DNA of 64,000 bases. Origin: Aspidiotus rigidus. Its lineage: Eukaryota; Arthropoda; Insecta; Hemiptera; Diaspididae. Location of the stretch: contig JAVHKY010000004.1 in assembly GCA_035079385.1 (NCBI GenBank), positions 16,275,001 through 16,339,000 on the forward strand. The letters are read 5' to 3'. The position numbers were made by a program, and so were the translations under genes. Positions 34,251 to 47,200 of the stretch are shown here, one piece after another. The notes under the pieces are model-generated. The model saw nothing but the letters and a program-made list of their open reading frames with translations, was not told the origin of the DNA and did no database searches. Numbering within the stretch: position 1 is the first letter of the stretch; each line of letters opens with the position of its first letter.

Positions 34251-34919
34251 ATGGATTCGAAATGTTATGGATATGTCATGGAGGAAGGACTGGAATTTTG
34301 AAACTGAATATTTACCAATTTTAGAAGCAAATATTGTCATTTCACCCTAATTTTTCTTTTCTACCAATTCGAAAAATTTTCAACAATATTTAGGCTTGAT
34401 GATTGATGAGTTTAGGACCGTTGGGTTTTGAGAGAAAATTATAGGAAAGGAATAGAAGCGAAATTCCTAACGTTGAGCTACGTAATATCATTTTCTGATT
34501 GATCCAAATTCTGCAGTGGGACATCCACAAACCCCAATATGTATGCTTATTAACTACCTGTAACATTTTCAACTATGATCGAGGGTTAATTCGGCCCCTT
34601 CCTTCTCTGTATCTACAGAACTTCATAATTGCTATCCAATCCTCTGCCCAAGTTTCTTGGTCCCACATTTGACTTCAAAGCCTCCTAGACCCTCACATCA
34701 AAATCTTAGGAACAAAATACCTGAATTCCTTGAATGTTCTGAAATCCAGGGCCGAATTAAGGGAGGGCAGGGGGTCATGGCCCCTGAGCCCCCACCACAT
34801 GAAAAAGAAAAAAAAAGGGGAAAAAAGAAGAAAAAAGTATTTTGACATGTTCCATGTCTTTTCTCTCGCCGGACCCCGATTTTGAAACTCGCGAGTACAC
34901 CCCCCCCTCCCCCCCGTCA

Positions 34920-34990
34920 AGAAAAATCTCTACCCCGTGGGTGATTCAGAAATTCGCGAGTACACCCCGCGTAATAATATTAATTAATAA

Positions 34991-35027
<37 letters not shown>

Positions 35028-35145
35028 AAATAATTCAATAATTCAATAAATAAATAATTAAATAATTAATATAATCAATAATTAGAAAATCTCTACCCCG
35101 TGGGTGATTCAGAAATTCGCGAGTACACCCCGCGTAATAATAATA
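34920..35145. repeat. Duplicated 58-bp module with AATA-rich spacers
   Basis: A module including CTACCCCGTGGGTGATTCAG and GCGAGTACACCCCGCGTAAT occurs at about 34926-34977 and 35091-35142, separated by (AATA)n/(TTAAATAA)n microsatellite (34980-35085). Similar AATA tracts follow at 35146-35215 and 35560-35636. Confidence 0.8.
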
Positions 35146-35249
35146 AATAATTAATTAATTAATAATTAAATAATTAAATAATTAAATAATTAAATAATTA
35201 ATATAATTAATGATTAGAAAATTTTCTAAGTCCCTCTTCCTATCATATA

Positions 35250-35840
35250 TGGCTGGATAGTCGAAACTTTTCCAAGTCCCCTAGACTTGAATTGTCTCAT
35301 ACCATTCCAATACAACAGCGAGACAGGGGGCGAACGAGCGGAGTGAGTTCGCGCTACCTCATATTTCTCATAGAAGACTTGAATTTTCGCATACCATTCC
35401 AATACAACAGCGAGATCGCTCGTTCGCCCCACGAAAGTTGATACCTCAAAATATAGAACACCCACAATTACCTCAAAATATTTCTCATACAAGACTTATA
35501 CGACGCCAAGGTAGGTAAAGGGGTAAACGAATAATATCTCACGAACACTTGACCTAGTAGAAGAATTAATAATAAATAAATAAATAAATAAATAAATAAT
35601 ATTAAATAATAAAATAATTAAATAATTAAATAAATAAAGGCTGGATATTCGAAATTTTTCCAAGTCCCCTAGACTTGAATTGTCTCATACCATTCCAATA
35701 CAACGGCGAGACAGGGGGCGAACGAGCGAAGCGAGTTCGCGCTACTTCATATTTCTCATAGAAGACTTATGCGAAGCCAAGATAGGTAAACGGGTAAACG
35801 AATAATATCTCACGAACACTTGACCTAGTAGAAGCCTAGA
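35250..35840. repeat. Duplicated ~190-bp module inside the hAT-like element
   Basis: GGCTGGATAGTCGAAACTTT to CTCATATTTCTCATAGAAGA (35250-35370) recurs at 35638-35765. The ACGAATAATATCTCACGAACACTTGACCTAGTAGAAG tail recurs at about 35529-35565 and 35799-35833. Each copy contains GCGAACGAGCG-AGCGAGTTCGC, itself able to form a GCGAAC/GTTCGC hairpin. Confidence 0.8.
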
Positions 35841-36166
35841 CTGAAATATTTCAAGATGACTGATAAAATATAAAAGACATGGAACATGATTTTCATTTAT
35901 TTGGCTATGCCAGAAAATTTTTTCATTATTTTTCCCGGATTTCGCGTTAAATTATACTTCGGAACCCGTCAAGATTTAGCCAAAAAACATATATTTTTTG
36001 ATAAAATTACAATTTCACGCGATATAGGCGAAAAACTATTTTTTGGGGCCCCACCATCGCTGGCCCCTCTGGCGAAATTCTCCTAATCTGGCCCTGCTAT
36101 CATTTTCTCTTACTGACTGATGTAACCGTAAACTACTCCTCCACTCTACAGAAGTCTAAATCATTC

Positions 36167-36310
36167 CAGGCCCGTAGCTAACTGTTTATATTTACCCGGG
36201 CATTTTACATTTGAGTCAAAGCCTAAAGCCTATTTTTTTTTTGGGGGGGGGGGGGGAGAAGTGCTAGCCAGGGCAAAACCCTGGCTGCCCTGGCGTTAGC
36301 TACGGGCCTG
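36167..36310. mobile_element. MITE with CAGGCCCGTAGCTA ends, hAT-like
   Basis: A 144-bp element with inverted ends CAGGCCCGTAGCTAAC and GTTAGCTACGGGCCTG. Flanking octamers AATCATTC and AACCATTC match at 7 of 8 positions, which fits an 8-bp hAT target duplication. It contains a G14 homopolymer and an internal GCCAGGG/CCCTGGC hairpin. Inserted in the LINE copy. Confidence 0.78.
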
Positions 36311-37210
36311 AACCATTCCCAACTTGTTTACAATGCCTCAATTTACACCCACTCAGACAGGGCTTTGGCGCACTATGCACCAGCCCTTCACTCTGCCTCT
36401 TCGCTGAGGCAGTAGCTCCTCCTCTCTGTTACCGGGCTCTCTCACCCTTTTCCAATTTTCTGGCCTACCTAAATCGTCTCTTCATATCAAATGCTATCAT
36501 TCATGTAATTCACCCCTTTTCTCACTCTAGTCCCATCATTCTTCTTGTAAACTCAAGCCACTACGTCCTATTTTTTCATCCACTTTCTCTGGGTTAACAC
36601 TTACCCCTGACATCCGTGCCGATTTTACTGGAATTCTCGAAACAGCCGACTCTATTATACAAACAACACAACAACAAATTATTTCTTCAGAACTTCCCTC
36701 TTACCTTCTCTGCACTCGGACGGTTTCACATCGGGACCTGGAACCGCATGTGTAATCTCCATTCAGGGTAGCATCTCATCCTTTCGTATGAAGAACTCCG
36801 TTTCCATATTACTCGCCGAACTTAGCCCCATATTCACCCGCAACTGATTCTCTCTCATCCTTACTTACTATCCAGGACTTTCTTCTACCAGTCCTATCGT
36901 TCAATGAGTTCCCATTCTCGCGCACTTATCAAATTCTGCTTCATTGTCCATCTCTTTCAACGTTGCCAACCCAGGAGACCAAACCCTCCAAGTACGCCAC
37001 CGGGCCACACTGTACCATCAAGAGAACTGTATTTCTTGTACAGTAAAAAGAGACACCTTTCTCTGGATTGTAGAGTAGGTAGAAATAAGAATTCAGAGGA
37101 AAGTCTCATTTTAATATTTCTGTCAACAAAAATCCTAGTTCACTTGACCGTTATTTTACAAAATGGTCATTCCGGCTCGCCAGGGATGGTAAGACAGTGG
37201 GTCTTGTTCT

Positions 37211-37700
37211 CATGACGTTACTATACTATGTAGGCTCAAGTGAACTACGCCTGGCATACAGTGTACTAAGATAGCCTTCATTATTCTGAATCCTTCTCCA
37301 CGACTAGAAAGACATATCCATGATTCAATGTTTTTGAAGGGAGAATCATTAACTATTTTTGTTTCCTTTCAAAATGTTTAAATTTCATGATTGATGTGTA
37401 GAAAAAGCGGTAGAGACAAAATTTCTAACATTGAGCAAGATAATATCGCATTTCTGACCAATCCAATTTCTACAGAGTGAAACCCACAAACCCTAACGTA
37501 TCTTTAACCATTTCCTACAACTCGAACACTCTTCAAGTGTCGATTTGGAAATTAATATGTGGAGTTTTACAACATTTCATTACCGCTTCTGAACCCTCGA
37601 GAAGAGCGCAAGATTTGCAGACGACTAGATATTACGCGTTTTTCGTAAGAAAATTCTGCGTGCAAGCTTCGTAAAACTTAGTATTTTCTACCGCTCGTCA
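37211..37700. repeat. Dispersed repeat shared with 34330-34570 and 30640-30790
   Basis: 37330-37540 resembles 34330-34570 (shared TTCCTAAC-TTGAGC and CCACAAACCC blocks). 37545-37680 resembles 30640-30790 (shared GTGGAGTTTT, GAGAAGAGCGCAA and GAAAATTCTGCGT). The two adjacent pieces here are therefore found apart elsewhere in the window. The repeat is unidentified and non-coding, flanking LINE copies. Confidence 0.6.
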
Positions 37701-37709
37701 GCATACCTT

Positions 37710-40700
37710 CACCACTCGTTTAAACTGCCAGCGATAAATGTTTTTCTATTCAAATTTACAACCCAATGCGACTTTATTTAAATAAATAACAATCTTACAA
37801 ACTTACTACAAAAGGGAAATAATATTATTTACAAAGGAATAGTATGGGCGAGAAAGGGTAATAATAAGAAAAATAAATAAACAATATTACAGATCAAAAA
37901 TCATTCGTAACTGATAAGAATATTACAAGATATGAAAGCGAGAAATTTACCGAAAGCAAGGCCGAGAAAAAAAAAAAAAACAGGGAAAATAAATGAACAG
38001 AAAAACCACACGATTCATGTTTGATGATGGTGCAGTCTGTATGAAGTATGTAAGTACAAATATTTTTCACGATCGTCTTCATACATGCATAAGACATGTT
38101 CGAAAAGAAGTGGTTACGAAACTATATAATTTTGATCGACGATCTGAATCAAAATTCACTCGGTCTACTGCCACATCAATACAAAATCAATTTAGATTCA
38201 TCAAATTTTCGAGATTTATAAAAAATATTCGTGACAATGAAAAACTAATACTGAACACGATCAGGTGTTCGTAGTTTTCTTGTTCAATAGAACTTTAAAT
38301 TTTCAGGGGGAACGCGATGAAATGAAAAATACCTAACTTTTTTCTTCTGTTATCTAAGTCCAAAATTATGGACCGCGCTTAGCATTCTAACCCTCACTCA
38401 GTATAAGATATTTCATCAAACTTCTGGAATGACATCAAAGTTTAAGTTTTACAATAATTATAAACCCTATACGAATAATATACAATATTACAATTTTTTC
38501 AATTTTTTAATCGCTACAATAAACCATTCTAGAAATTCGTAACATCGGACAATAAAAACAATGGAACACTGTACAGTAAAATAAAACCATTTCAATCTGA
38601 GTACTTCATCAAGAAAGAATGAAACACAATGATTATAATTAAATGATTAATACTTTGTCAACACAATCATGTAAAATACGCACACGCGACATAAAACCTT
38701 TTTTTCTATTTTTTTCTTTTTTTTTTTCAATCCAAAAGAAAAACTATCGTTGCAATTTTTTTTTTTATAGGTATGTGAAAAAAAGGACGTTCCATAAATT
38801 TCTGTGTAAAAATAACGTAGAAAAAAAAAAATTAAAATGAAAAAAAGAAAACGTTAAAAAATCATAATAAAAGTGTTTTTATAAAATATAATGAATAAAA
38901 AATAAGAATATTTCGCTATTTTGAAAATAAAGATCTGGTCCAAAAGTGGATTGTGTTAAAGATATGTAATCAAGTTGCCAGGCTATTCTTATTCAGGAGT
39001 TTGGTTTATAGCTAAATGCTCTGGGCAAGATCAACGCTTATTAATAGAAAATGAAATTCGAAATGAATATAAAATCCTAGCAGCGTAATGTAGAAAATTT
39101 TGATTTTGTGTGTTCCTTGTTTTAGAGATATCCCAGTTTCACTGGCAAGAATGCGACATCAAAATAACCCTCGATAACATTTTAAGTGTACTTATATATC
39201 ATTATACAAACTTCGTTAATTTGAGCTACTTCCAAACAGGACACGACATTGTCTAATTTTGATCAAGATTCGAGGTAAACGTGGATGCTTTCGATGAACA
39301 TGTTCTTTTTCACCCTGACACATACTCTCGAAAAGTTGCTTGTACCACAAGAAAATACCTTACTTTGCTAACCATTCTGCCTAAATAGGCAACAGACGTT
39401 AAATAATTCTATTCAGCGCATATTGTACAAAAAAAAAAAAGAACAAAATCATCATCTCGAATTTGGCAAGAAAATTTTATGGAGCACTCGTTCCTCAAGT
39501 AAACTCAAAATTTACGACCTTTCCAAACAGACGTCAAAGTAACCGAAAGTTGATCATATTGTCAGAACTTCTGGGCAAATGATTACTAAAATTTTCTAAC
39601 TACAGTATAATTACAAGTAGAAACGATACTGGCAAGTATTCGCTGATCCCATTGTGGACGCAACACTCGCGTTACTAAAAATAATAGAATTTGAAATTGA
39701 CATTTTTGTAAGTAAAAATATATCTTAGATGTAATTAAAAAGTCAATCATTTCTTCGCCACGATCGAGTGGTGAAAGTTTGATTAGTTACATCAATGGGT
39801 TGAAATTACATTTTGAATCGATAATTTTTTTTCTTCTTTCACATGCTCGGCCCCAGACAATTGTACCACCTTACCTGAACTTCCACCAAAATTTTGTGCT
39901 ACTAGTCTCACCAGGTAACATTTGCTTTCCACCAAATTAAAATAAAATTAAGCTATCAATATTTTTTAAAATAGTACTATTATTGCATGTACATCTAGTA
40001 AAATGAATTAAAATTTTACATTTTTTTTTTTTTTTTTTTGCACGAAAATAATTAGTATAATAAAATATGCTTCAGTCAGTTTTCAGTTAAAAAATACCAG
40101 AATATGACTCTCCTACTTTCAACGATGGCTATGGTAGAGGATTGTGCTTCCACAAAAGAAGAACATGAACCAACACGTTCCAGCGTCATTTTAATGAACT
40201 GTTAAAATGACTACGATAAAAAAAAAAATCATAAATATTGCACATTGAAAAGGGAAGGAGTCAAAGAAACTGTGTTTATGTACACCTTAATTCAAAAATG
40301 TACATATAAAAAATACAAATAAAAACATTAATAAAATTAAAACAAAAATATTCAATAAGGAAAAGAAGTACACAGAAAATACTTGGATCGGATGATAGAC
40401 GCTCTCCCGTGTTGATTTTTACAATAAAAACATTTATTGCGGATGATTTTTCGAAAAATTAAGAGTTACCGACTAGAATTCTGAACTGAAGTATACAGAG
40501 ATCTTGCATCGCAAGCCAACAATTTATACATCGCATGCTATACATTGAACCAACAGAAGGACTACTTCTTTTGAATTTCTTCTTTTTTTTTTTTCAAAAT
40601 TTTTTTCAATTTTTCTGTACCTTCAACTGATACAAGAATATATTCTAAATACGTATAGCCTATATTATCTTATGTACACATATCACAGAATGTATAAATG

Positions 40701-41280
40701 AAGCTCTTCCGTACAGCATACGTGTTGTCTCGCGAAGAGAATCGAAGTGTAAATATCATAGACGTGCTATGATGACATTTCCGCGTCATTTTTCAATCAA
40801 CACCCACTACAGAAAGTAAAATGGATGAGCCCAATGAATTCCCCCTTCTATCGTGCAACACCGTATCCCACATTCGTTACACTAAAAATATATACTAAAA
40901 AAAAAAAATATTCACTAAAACAGAGAAAAGGAATTCAAAAACCGAACTCAGGTTTTGTCCGCTGTGCGTAATTTCATCGACAATAAATGAAAACATAGGA
41001 GGAAAAAAAAAGAGAAAAGGAGAAAAAAAAAACGAAAACAATACATCAATAAACGTAGAACATAATTCAACATGGATCATACAACTTTTTTTTTTCGCTA
41101 TTTTAGTATCAAAACTTCCAAAACTGTCTAAAATATCAAACCAAATTGTGATGAAGAGATAAGCGTCACTCAGTCCGGGAGGAGGACGGTGTCCACTCAT
41201 TCAGGAACCATTTTCTTCTTTCTCGACGCGCGGGCGAATCCGATTCCGATTATTTTGCAACACGAATGTAGCGCTTTTAT
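37710..41280. other. No further gene; likely Ssdp 3' UTR and downstream
   Basis: Extremely AT-rich with many homopolymers. On the minus strand many AATAAA signals occur, for example at 40433-40438. Part of it is probably the 3' UTR of Ssdp, whose stop is at 41283; the 3' end cannot be placed by eye. No coding or RNA gene was recognised. Confidence 0.5.
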
Positions 41281-41282
41281 AC

Positions 41283-44200
41283 TCAATTCATAAAATAGTC
41301 CGGATGATCGGCGTCCTTCTCGAAGCGTTTCGCCTCTTCTTGCATACTTTCTTTAATCTTCAAAATCGCTGCCGATTCGGTTTGATCCTAGAAAATGAAA
41401 CTGAAAGTCAAATTCCAGAGCAATTTTAAAATATATTTCTCAATTCTTTACTTTTTTTTTTTTAACGAAAGTAGAAATCAGGGGCGTAGCCAGGGAGAAA
41501 TCAGGTGGGCGAATCGCCTCCCCTTCAGCGTTGCGACACTACAGTCAAAACAACTTTTTCAACGTTAACCCCAGATCCTTGTTGTTGGTCTTTCCTCACA
41601 CAAATTTCTGGCTACGCCACTGGTACGAATTAATAATAATAGAGGATCGAAATGAAGTAATTTTGGTCAAAAAGATGACAAAGTTACCGAGTTTCTCAAT
41701 CAGTGTGCTGCAATCCCGGAAGACCACGAGACAGAGATGAGAGGGGAGAGAGCGTCAGTAATAACACGAAATATCCAGATTTCTTTTATATGTTGGTGGT
41801 AGAACTCGAAATTTCTCCTAAGCACAAAATAGGTCACAAAGTTCCCATCTTCTCTGGGCCACAATTTGGAAAGAGGGTCTGAGGCCTCTTATGGTCACTA
41901 TTTATCGCCAGAAATCCCGGAACTAGAGAGAGGGGATCTCTAGGCGCACGAATGAAGAGAAATTTCAGATAAAATTTGGAGTTTTAGAAAACCTATATCG
42001 CAGGAAGGTTACCATGTACCGCGATGTGAGAAGTTGAAGAACACCGCAACAAGACAAGAAAGTTATAAAAAATCAAGAAAAACAGTCTCCAAGAGATTGC
42101 ACTGAAAGGCTTCTCATTGTGTGATAGAAGGGAGAAGAGGGGGCCAATGTTTAGAATTGCCATACATGATACATCAAGAACAGACGTCTAATTTCACAAT
42201 TTGATATCAAATTTTCAGAAGGCTATTTATTACTCAAAGAGAGCCTAAAGACACAACACAACAATACAGACAGAGTCCCAATCCGTTCCCAAATTGATTA
42301 CGGTTCTCCTATTTACACCTTAATGTTGCTGGGCTCCATCCAATCATCCGGGCTTGGACTGCCCTTGACGCTTATCCTATGAAAAACTCCGTTTTCATAT
42401 TAACCTACCGCTCTCTACTAACCCGCTTCACTCCTCCCCGCAGATTCCTTATTCTATCTGATTCCTTCCCATCCTTTCTTCTTATCCAAGACACTGATTC
42501 TACCAATCCTATTGCCCCACAAATCTTCATTTCTGCACACAAGTTTTGCTTCATTCTCCATCTCTTTCAGCGTTGCCAACCAGGGAGACCAAAAATAGGT
42601 GAGAATTCAACACTCAAAATGTGCCACACTGCTGCGCTAAGTTGGAACGACTCATCGTGACGAACGACGATCAAGAGAACTGGGTCTCTTGGAAGGTGCA
42701 AAGAGACACCTTTCATTGGATTGTTAACTCGGTATACCGGGTGGGGCAAAAGATGTTACCAGTTTAGTGGGAGTTTGAACGAAATTTACTCCAGCTCAAA
42801 AACGCGAACGGTTAGATGCACACATTAAATCTACGAAATTTGTTTCTCAATTTTATTTTCAATTTGCGCCCCTACTCAAATTTCTACGACATTTCTGAGC
42901 CGAGTGGACCAAAATGTGCCAAAAATTGATCAACTTGCCGAAATTCTCAAAAATTAGAAATTGTTCAAACTTTCATATTTTATCCGATTTCAAAGTGAGA
43001 TTTAACGCTGATTCCGAAAAAAATGCCTAAATAACCCTATGAAGCTTGGAAGTGGAGGATTTTTCAATTTCATATTTTGGAAATCTTGGCACATTTTGGT
43101 CCATAACTCGGGTCAGAAAAGTCGTAGAAACTTCCGATATGGCTCAAATTAAAGATAAAATCGAGATACAAAATTTTTACGTTTAAACTATACGTTCAAC
43201 GTTTAGCGTTTTCGCGCTACGGCAGATTTAGCGCAAACTCCCATTTAGCTGGTAACATTTTTCTGCCCAACCCGGTATAGAAATGCCAATCTGGAGAAAA
43301 GAGTCTCATTGTAACATTTCATTTGATGGAAGACCTAGTTTTCTTATACAAAATGGTCTTCTGGTTTGGTATAGACAGAAAGCCAACAAGTCTTGTTCTC
43401 ATGCCGTTACTGCAACAAAGAACTTTTTGCTCAGTGCATTTTTGTAAAGTGAAAGACCGGTAATCTAAATCTATAGCGTGATCAGTACATGGCCTCACCT
43501 GTTTCTCTCCGCCCTACTCTCTTCTTTACGAGCCATTCTAGACCCTCATTCTACCAATTCTATCATCCAACGAATCGTCATTCTTTTGTTCAAGTTTCAT
43601 CTCATCTTCCATCTCTTTTCTTCAGATACTGGCACATATGGACCTTAACAAACATGACGGAGTGGATCTTGCTGCAAAGCAGTCACTGCGTTTATCTTCC
43701 ATAGCGAATCACTCCCCCTTCCTCGAATTCGATTGCTGCTGTCTTCTTCTTCTGCCATCATTTATAGTCTTTATTACTCCAATAAGCTCCGATCTTTTGA
43801 AAAAACTCATATTTCTTGGTCTACTTTGAACCGCTTTTCCCGTCGCGAAGTGATCCGAGCCCGGTTTAAGCATCTCACCGTCTTTATGTTTGTACTGCGA
43901 AGCAACACTCCTCTTGGCCAGCTATCGAAAAATACGGTTTCAACATTCTATCTTTCCCAGCATCACAAACTCCCTCAACCATAAGCAAGGCACTAACCCA
44001 AAGAACTATTTCCGTCCACAACATCCATCTCCATCGTCCCCATCTACCAATCCCAAATGTAGTCTGAGAAAATGGAGGAAAAAAAAAACAAGACCAAGTC
44101 ACAAAAATAATACACCAAATGAAAAGAAAAGCACGCCAGAATAATCAAAATACGAAAGCAAACTAAGAACCTCCGAATTCTTATCACATCGGCCAGCAAG

Positions 44201-47200
44201 ATAAGATAAATATTAGTGCTGCTTGCGATACGACCGACAAAAGCGAAAAATATGAACATGACAATCCAAAACACTCAGGTAAGTTCCTACAACCATGAGT
44301 CCATCGTTAATACGTCTGCTTGAATACAATTTCTAGTCTATTCCATTCAAATAAAAGGCCTAAAGATCAACAGTTTTTGCAGAAATATTTCTGCAAAAAA
44401 GAGTTGAGAAATTTCCAGTTCATAAAACAAATTAAAAGTGCACGATGTCAGTGGCCAAAAAGTTGGGACGATCTTTTGGCACACTAAAGTCCACAGGAGT
44501 TTTTCGCTTAATATTTCTTTTTCAGTTTCTATGTCTATCCGTTATGGCTAGAATCGATATTTCAAATAATTTATAATTTTTCTGGCTGAAAGACATCTGT
44601 GGTCTAACGTAGGTTTAAGGCAACACGTCTAAATAGAACTAGGAGCAAAACTTTTTATCGTAGACAAGACCAAATTTGAATATTCATTAATTCGTTTTAA
44701 GAGTCTTTTTACGGCACATACAACTTGGTTCGAACCACGTTTCCATTCAAGACAAAAAGAAGTCGACAATTTTACAAAGGGCATCTGACACGAGATGAAG
44801 AATTATGACTCTACTTGTAGTCAAAAATCTTTCAATATTGATTATTTCCATTCAACAACGATCCTTTATTTATATTTTGATTCGTCTGAAAAAACTGGTT
44901 TAACAGAAATTTCCATAGGTCAGTATTTCGCATTCTAGTTGATTGCTCTGAAGTCTTCAAGAAGTTATGACGAGCATTCCGTAACCGCCCCTCCAAATTC
45001 CATCAGAATAAATATTCCTCCATTTGATTAATATATGATTACGGGACTTCCCTAGTAGGAATATCTCGTTCAGTGTGATCGTTTCAAAGAATTGAGGTTA
45101 ACGTCAACAATTCTGTCTACGAGATTAAGGCCAAGTGCAGTGCTACAAAAGAAATTTGGATAAGAACCTGACGAGATAATATTCATAGTGATCAATGATC
45201 ATTTAAACATTTTCTGGATGATGAAGAGGAAGGAATCAATTCAAACAGAGCGGATAAAATCTGTCTCCTCTAATAATAGAAATTCAGAACAAATGTCAGT
45301 CGTCTCATCAGCCAACAAGCAGTCTATTCTTTTCTTTTTTTTTCTTTCTTCGTCGTTACCCTAAGATGACAATTTCATAATTGAATCTAATTCCCGTTGA
45401 CCATTTCTACATGGCATGCAACATTATCAAATCGATTTCGCATTAATTCGTTTCGCAAGGTTTTCTTATCCAGTGGGCGAAGTACCAATCATCTCCTGTC
45501 TTTACCAGAGCAGAGGACGTTACATAAACATTGGAGCGTCTGAAAAACGAAATATTTGGAGAATCATCGACTCAGAAAATTTTCATCGGGATGAGAAGAA
45601 ACTATGTGAGTGAGGTCTTCCAGGTTATCAAATGCACAGCTACGATCAGAAGTCTGGATCAAACTCAGCATGGAATCATTTGTCCATGAAGATGAAACAC
45701 AAATGTAGCTTGAATCAAAAGCAGTTGAGATTTTTTTCTAAAGACCTATCAAATTGTAGAGCGTGGGGCTATGAAGCTCTGATTTCACGAAAAGTAAAAA
45801 TTTTCAAACGAGCGCGGAGGGTGGAAACTAATCTAGAAATTGAAATTTACACATCCTCTAGAGCTATGTTTTATATTCGACGGAGTTTATACCGATCACT
45901 ACTTCAACGGCAGTTTCTTTTTTGCACTGAGAAATTTCTCACGATCAGAGAGACCGCTATGAAGATTGATGATTGCAAACTCCATTGATCCAAGCTTTTG
46001 TACAGGAATATTAACAGCAAGGAATAAAACGCGTTCTATTTACTTCGACTAGGTAACATTCGCATTACATGTTGAGAAATTTCACAAATTATTTTTCCCT
46101 CAGGACGCAGAAAGAAATGAAAGCGGATGAAGGCAATAGAAAAAATGTTGCTATCGATCAACTTTCATCAATTCCCATTAATAATACATAAAATAGAACG
46201 GATATCAAAAAATTCAAGTCTTCGAATATTCACGATGAAGCTAATACGTATACAATGGAAAAATCACTTCATTCTTAATTTCTTTACACGAAACAGTTCC
46301 GAGTATCGGACTGCTCATAGAAACGAAAATTTTCCAAGATCACGATAAAGTTTTCGATTACAGATCTAACTACAAAGATAGGGATTACGATAAGATCTAT
46401 ACGCGCTTCTCGGGTAGTCAGAACGTGATACGAATCACAGACACTACTCACATGGAATACATTTCCTGAAATTAGAAACCATTTAACGTAGTTATACACA
46501 ATACTATTAAACATTTCCGCGAAGAGAAAACAAAAGGGATTGGAATCAACAGCAGCAATTTTTAGGCTATTTTTCAATTTCCGCGGGTTAATATTACAAC
46601 AGACTGTAACACAAAATTCATCAATTCTTCTCTACGTATCAGACTGAAAACTCAAGACTGTGACACACCAGTAAATGAAAAGCATTCACACTCTCGACAC
46701 TCATTCATAGAACCTTAATAACCGCGCTCCTCCTCAAGATCACTTCATAGAAGATCGATAAGTAAAAATAGCATTTATTGATACTCACATTTTCCGGTGG
46801 TCCGCCAAACCCCCCCAGATTGTACTCCATTCCACCACTGTTGTCTTCACGCGGAGTTCCGGGACCATTCGCAGGTGAGTTTTTCATACCATCTAATCCG
46901 TCACCGTTCATAACAGGACCCATCGAGTTAGGTGCCATGGGTCCAAGAGGACCGCCATCTGGTCCACCACTCATTGGAAAATCCTAAATGATTCAAATCG
47001 ATTAGATTGAAGGTTCTCAGAGATTTTGTCCAGGAGTCAGTACTACGTTTAGCTACTACTTACACCGCCGATATTTCCTCCGGGAACAGGTTTCATCATT
47101 GTGTACATGCTATCACCGCCTATATAACATTACATTCATAGAGAGAATACTAACTCGTAATCTAATTGAAGTATTTGAAACTGGGAGTACCTTGAGGACT

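Larger units (their letters stand above)
34747..36096. mobile_element. Non-autonomous hAT-like element, 1.35 kb
   Basis: Ends are CAGGGCCGAATTAAGG at the left and CTCCTAATCTGGCCCTG at the right, with further subterminal complementarity (GACATGTTCCATGTCTTTT near 34845-34863 against AAAAGACATGGAACATG near 35874-35890). CAGGGCC-type ends suggest the hAT superfamily. The flanks join into a continuous LINE reading (LNVLKS then LSFS), which proves insertion. An 8-bp target duplication is not clear. The interior holds no transposase but does hold AT-rich microsatellites and duplicated modules. Confidence 0.65.
34600..37210 (+). mobile_element. Jockey-clade LINE copy interrupted by two DNA-transposon insertions
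   Basis: The plus-strand LINE coding reads FLGPTFDFKAS, then PHIKILGTKYLNSLNVLKS up to 34746. It resumes at 36097 with LSFSLTD and CNRKLLLH, is interrupted again at 36167-36310, and continues with degenerate GALRTSP-like and downstream sequence to about 37000. From about 36780 to 37210 it shares a block with 42350-43450 (for example RMKNSV and [16 protein letters not shown] against [16 protein letters not shown]). Coding is disrupted throughout. The two interruptions have DNA-transposon-like inverted ends. Confidence 0.8.

Noticed and set aside
34980..35215. Regularly spaced AATAAATA repeats as a CRISPR-like or origin-like array
   Set aside because: Simple microsatellite with no spacers of constant length; eukaryotic repeat context.
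44728..44737. GGTTCGAACC as a tRNA B box
   Set aside because: No A box at suitable distance and no cloverleaf around it on either strand.
45632..45988. 118-codon plus-strand frame in the Ssdp intron
   Set aside because: No domain, no splice or promoter context, composition like its AT-rich surroundings.
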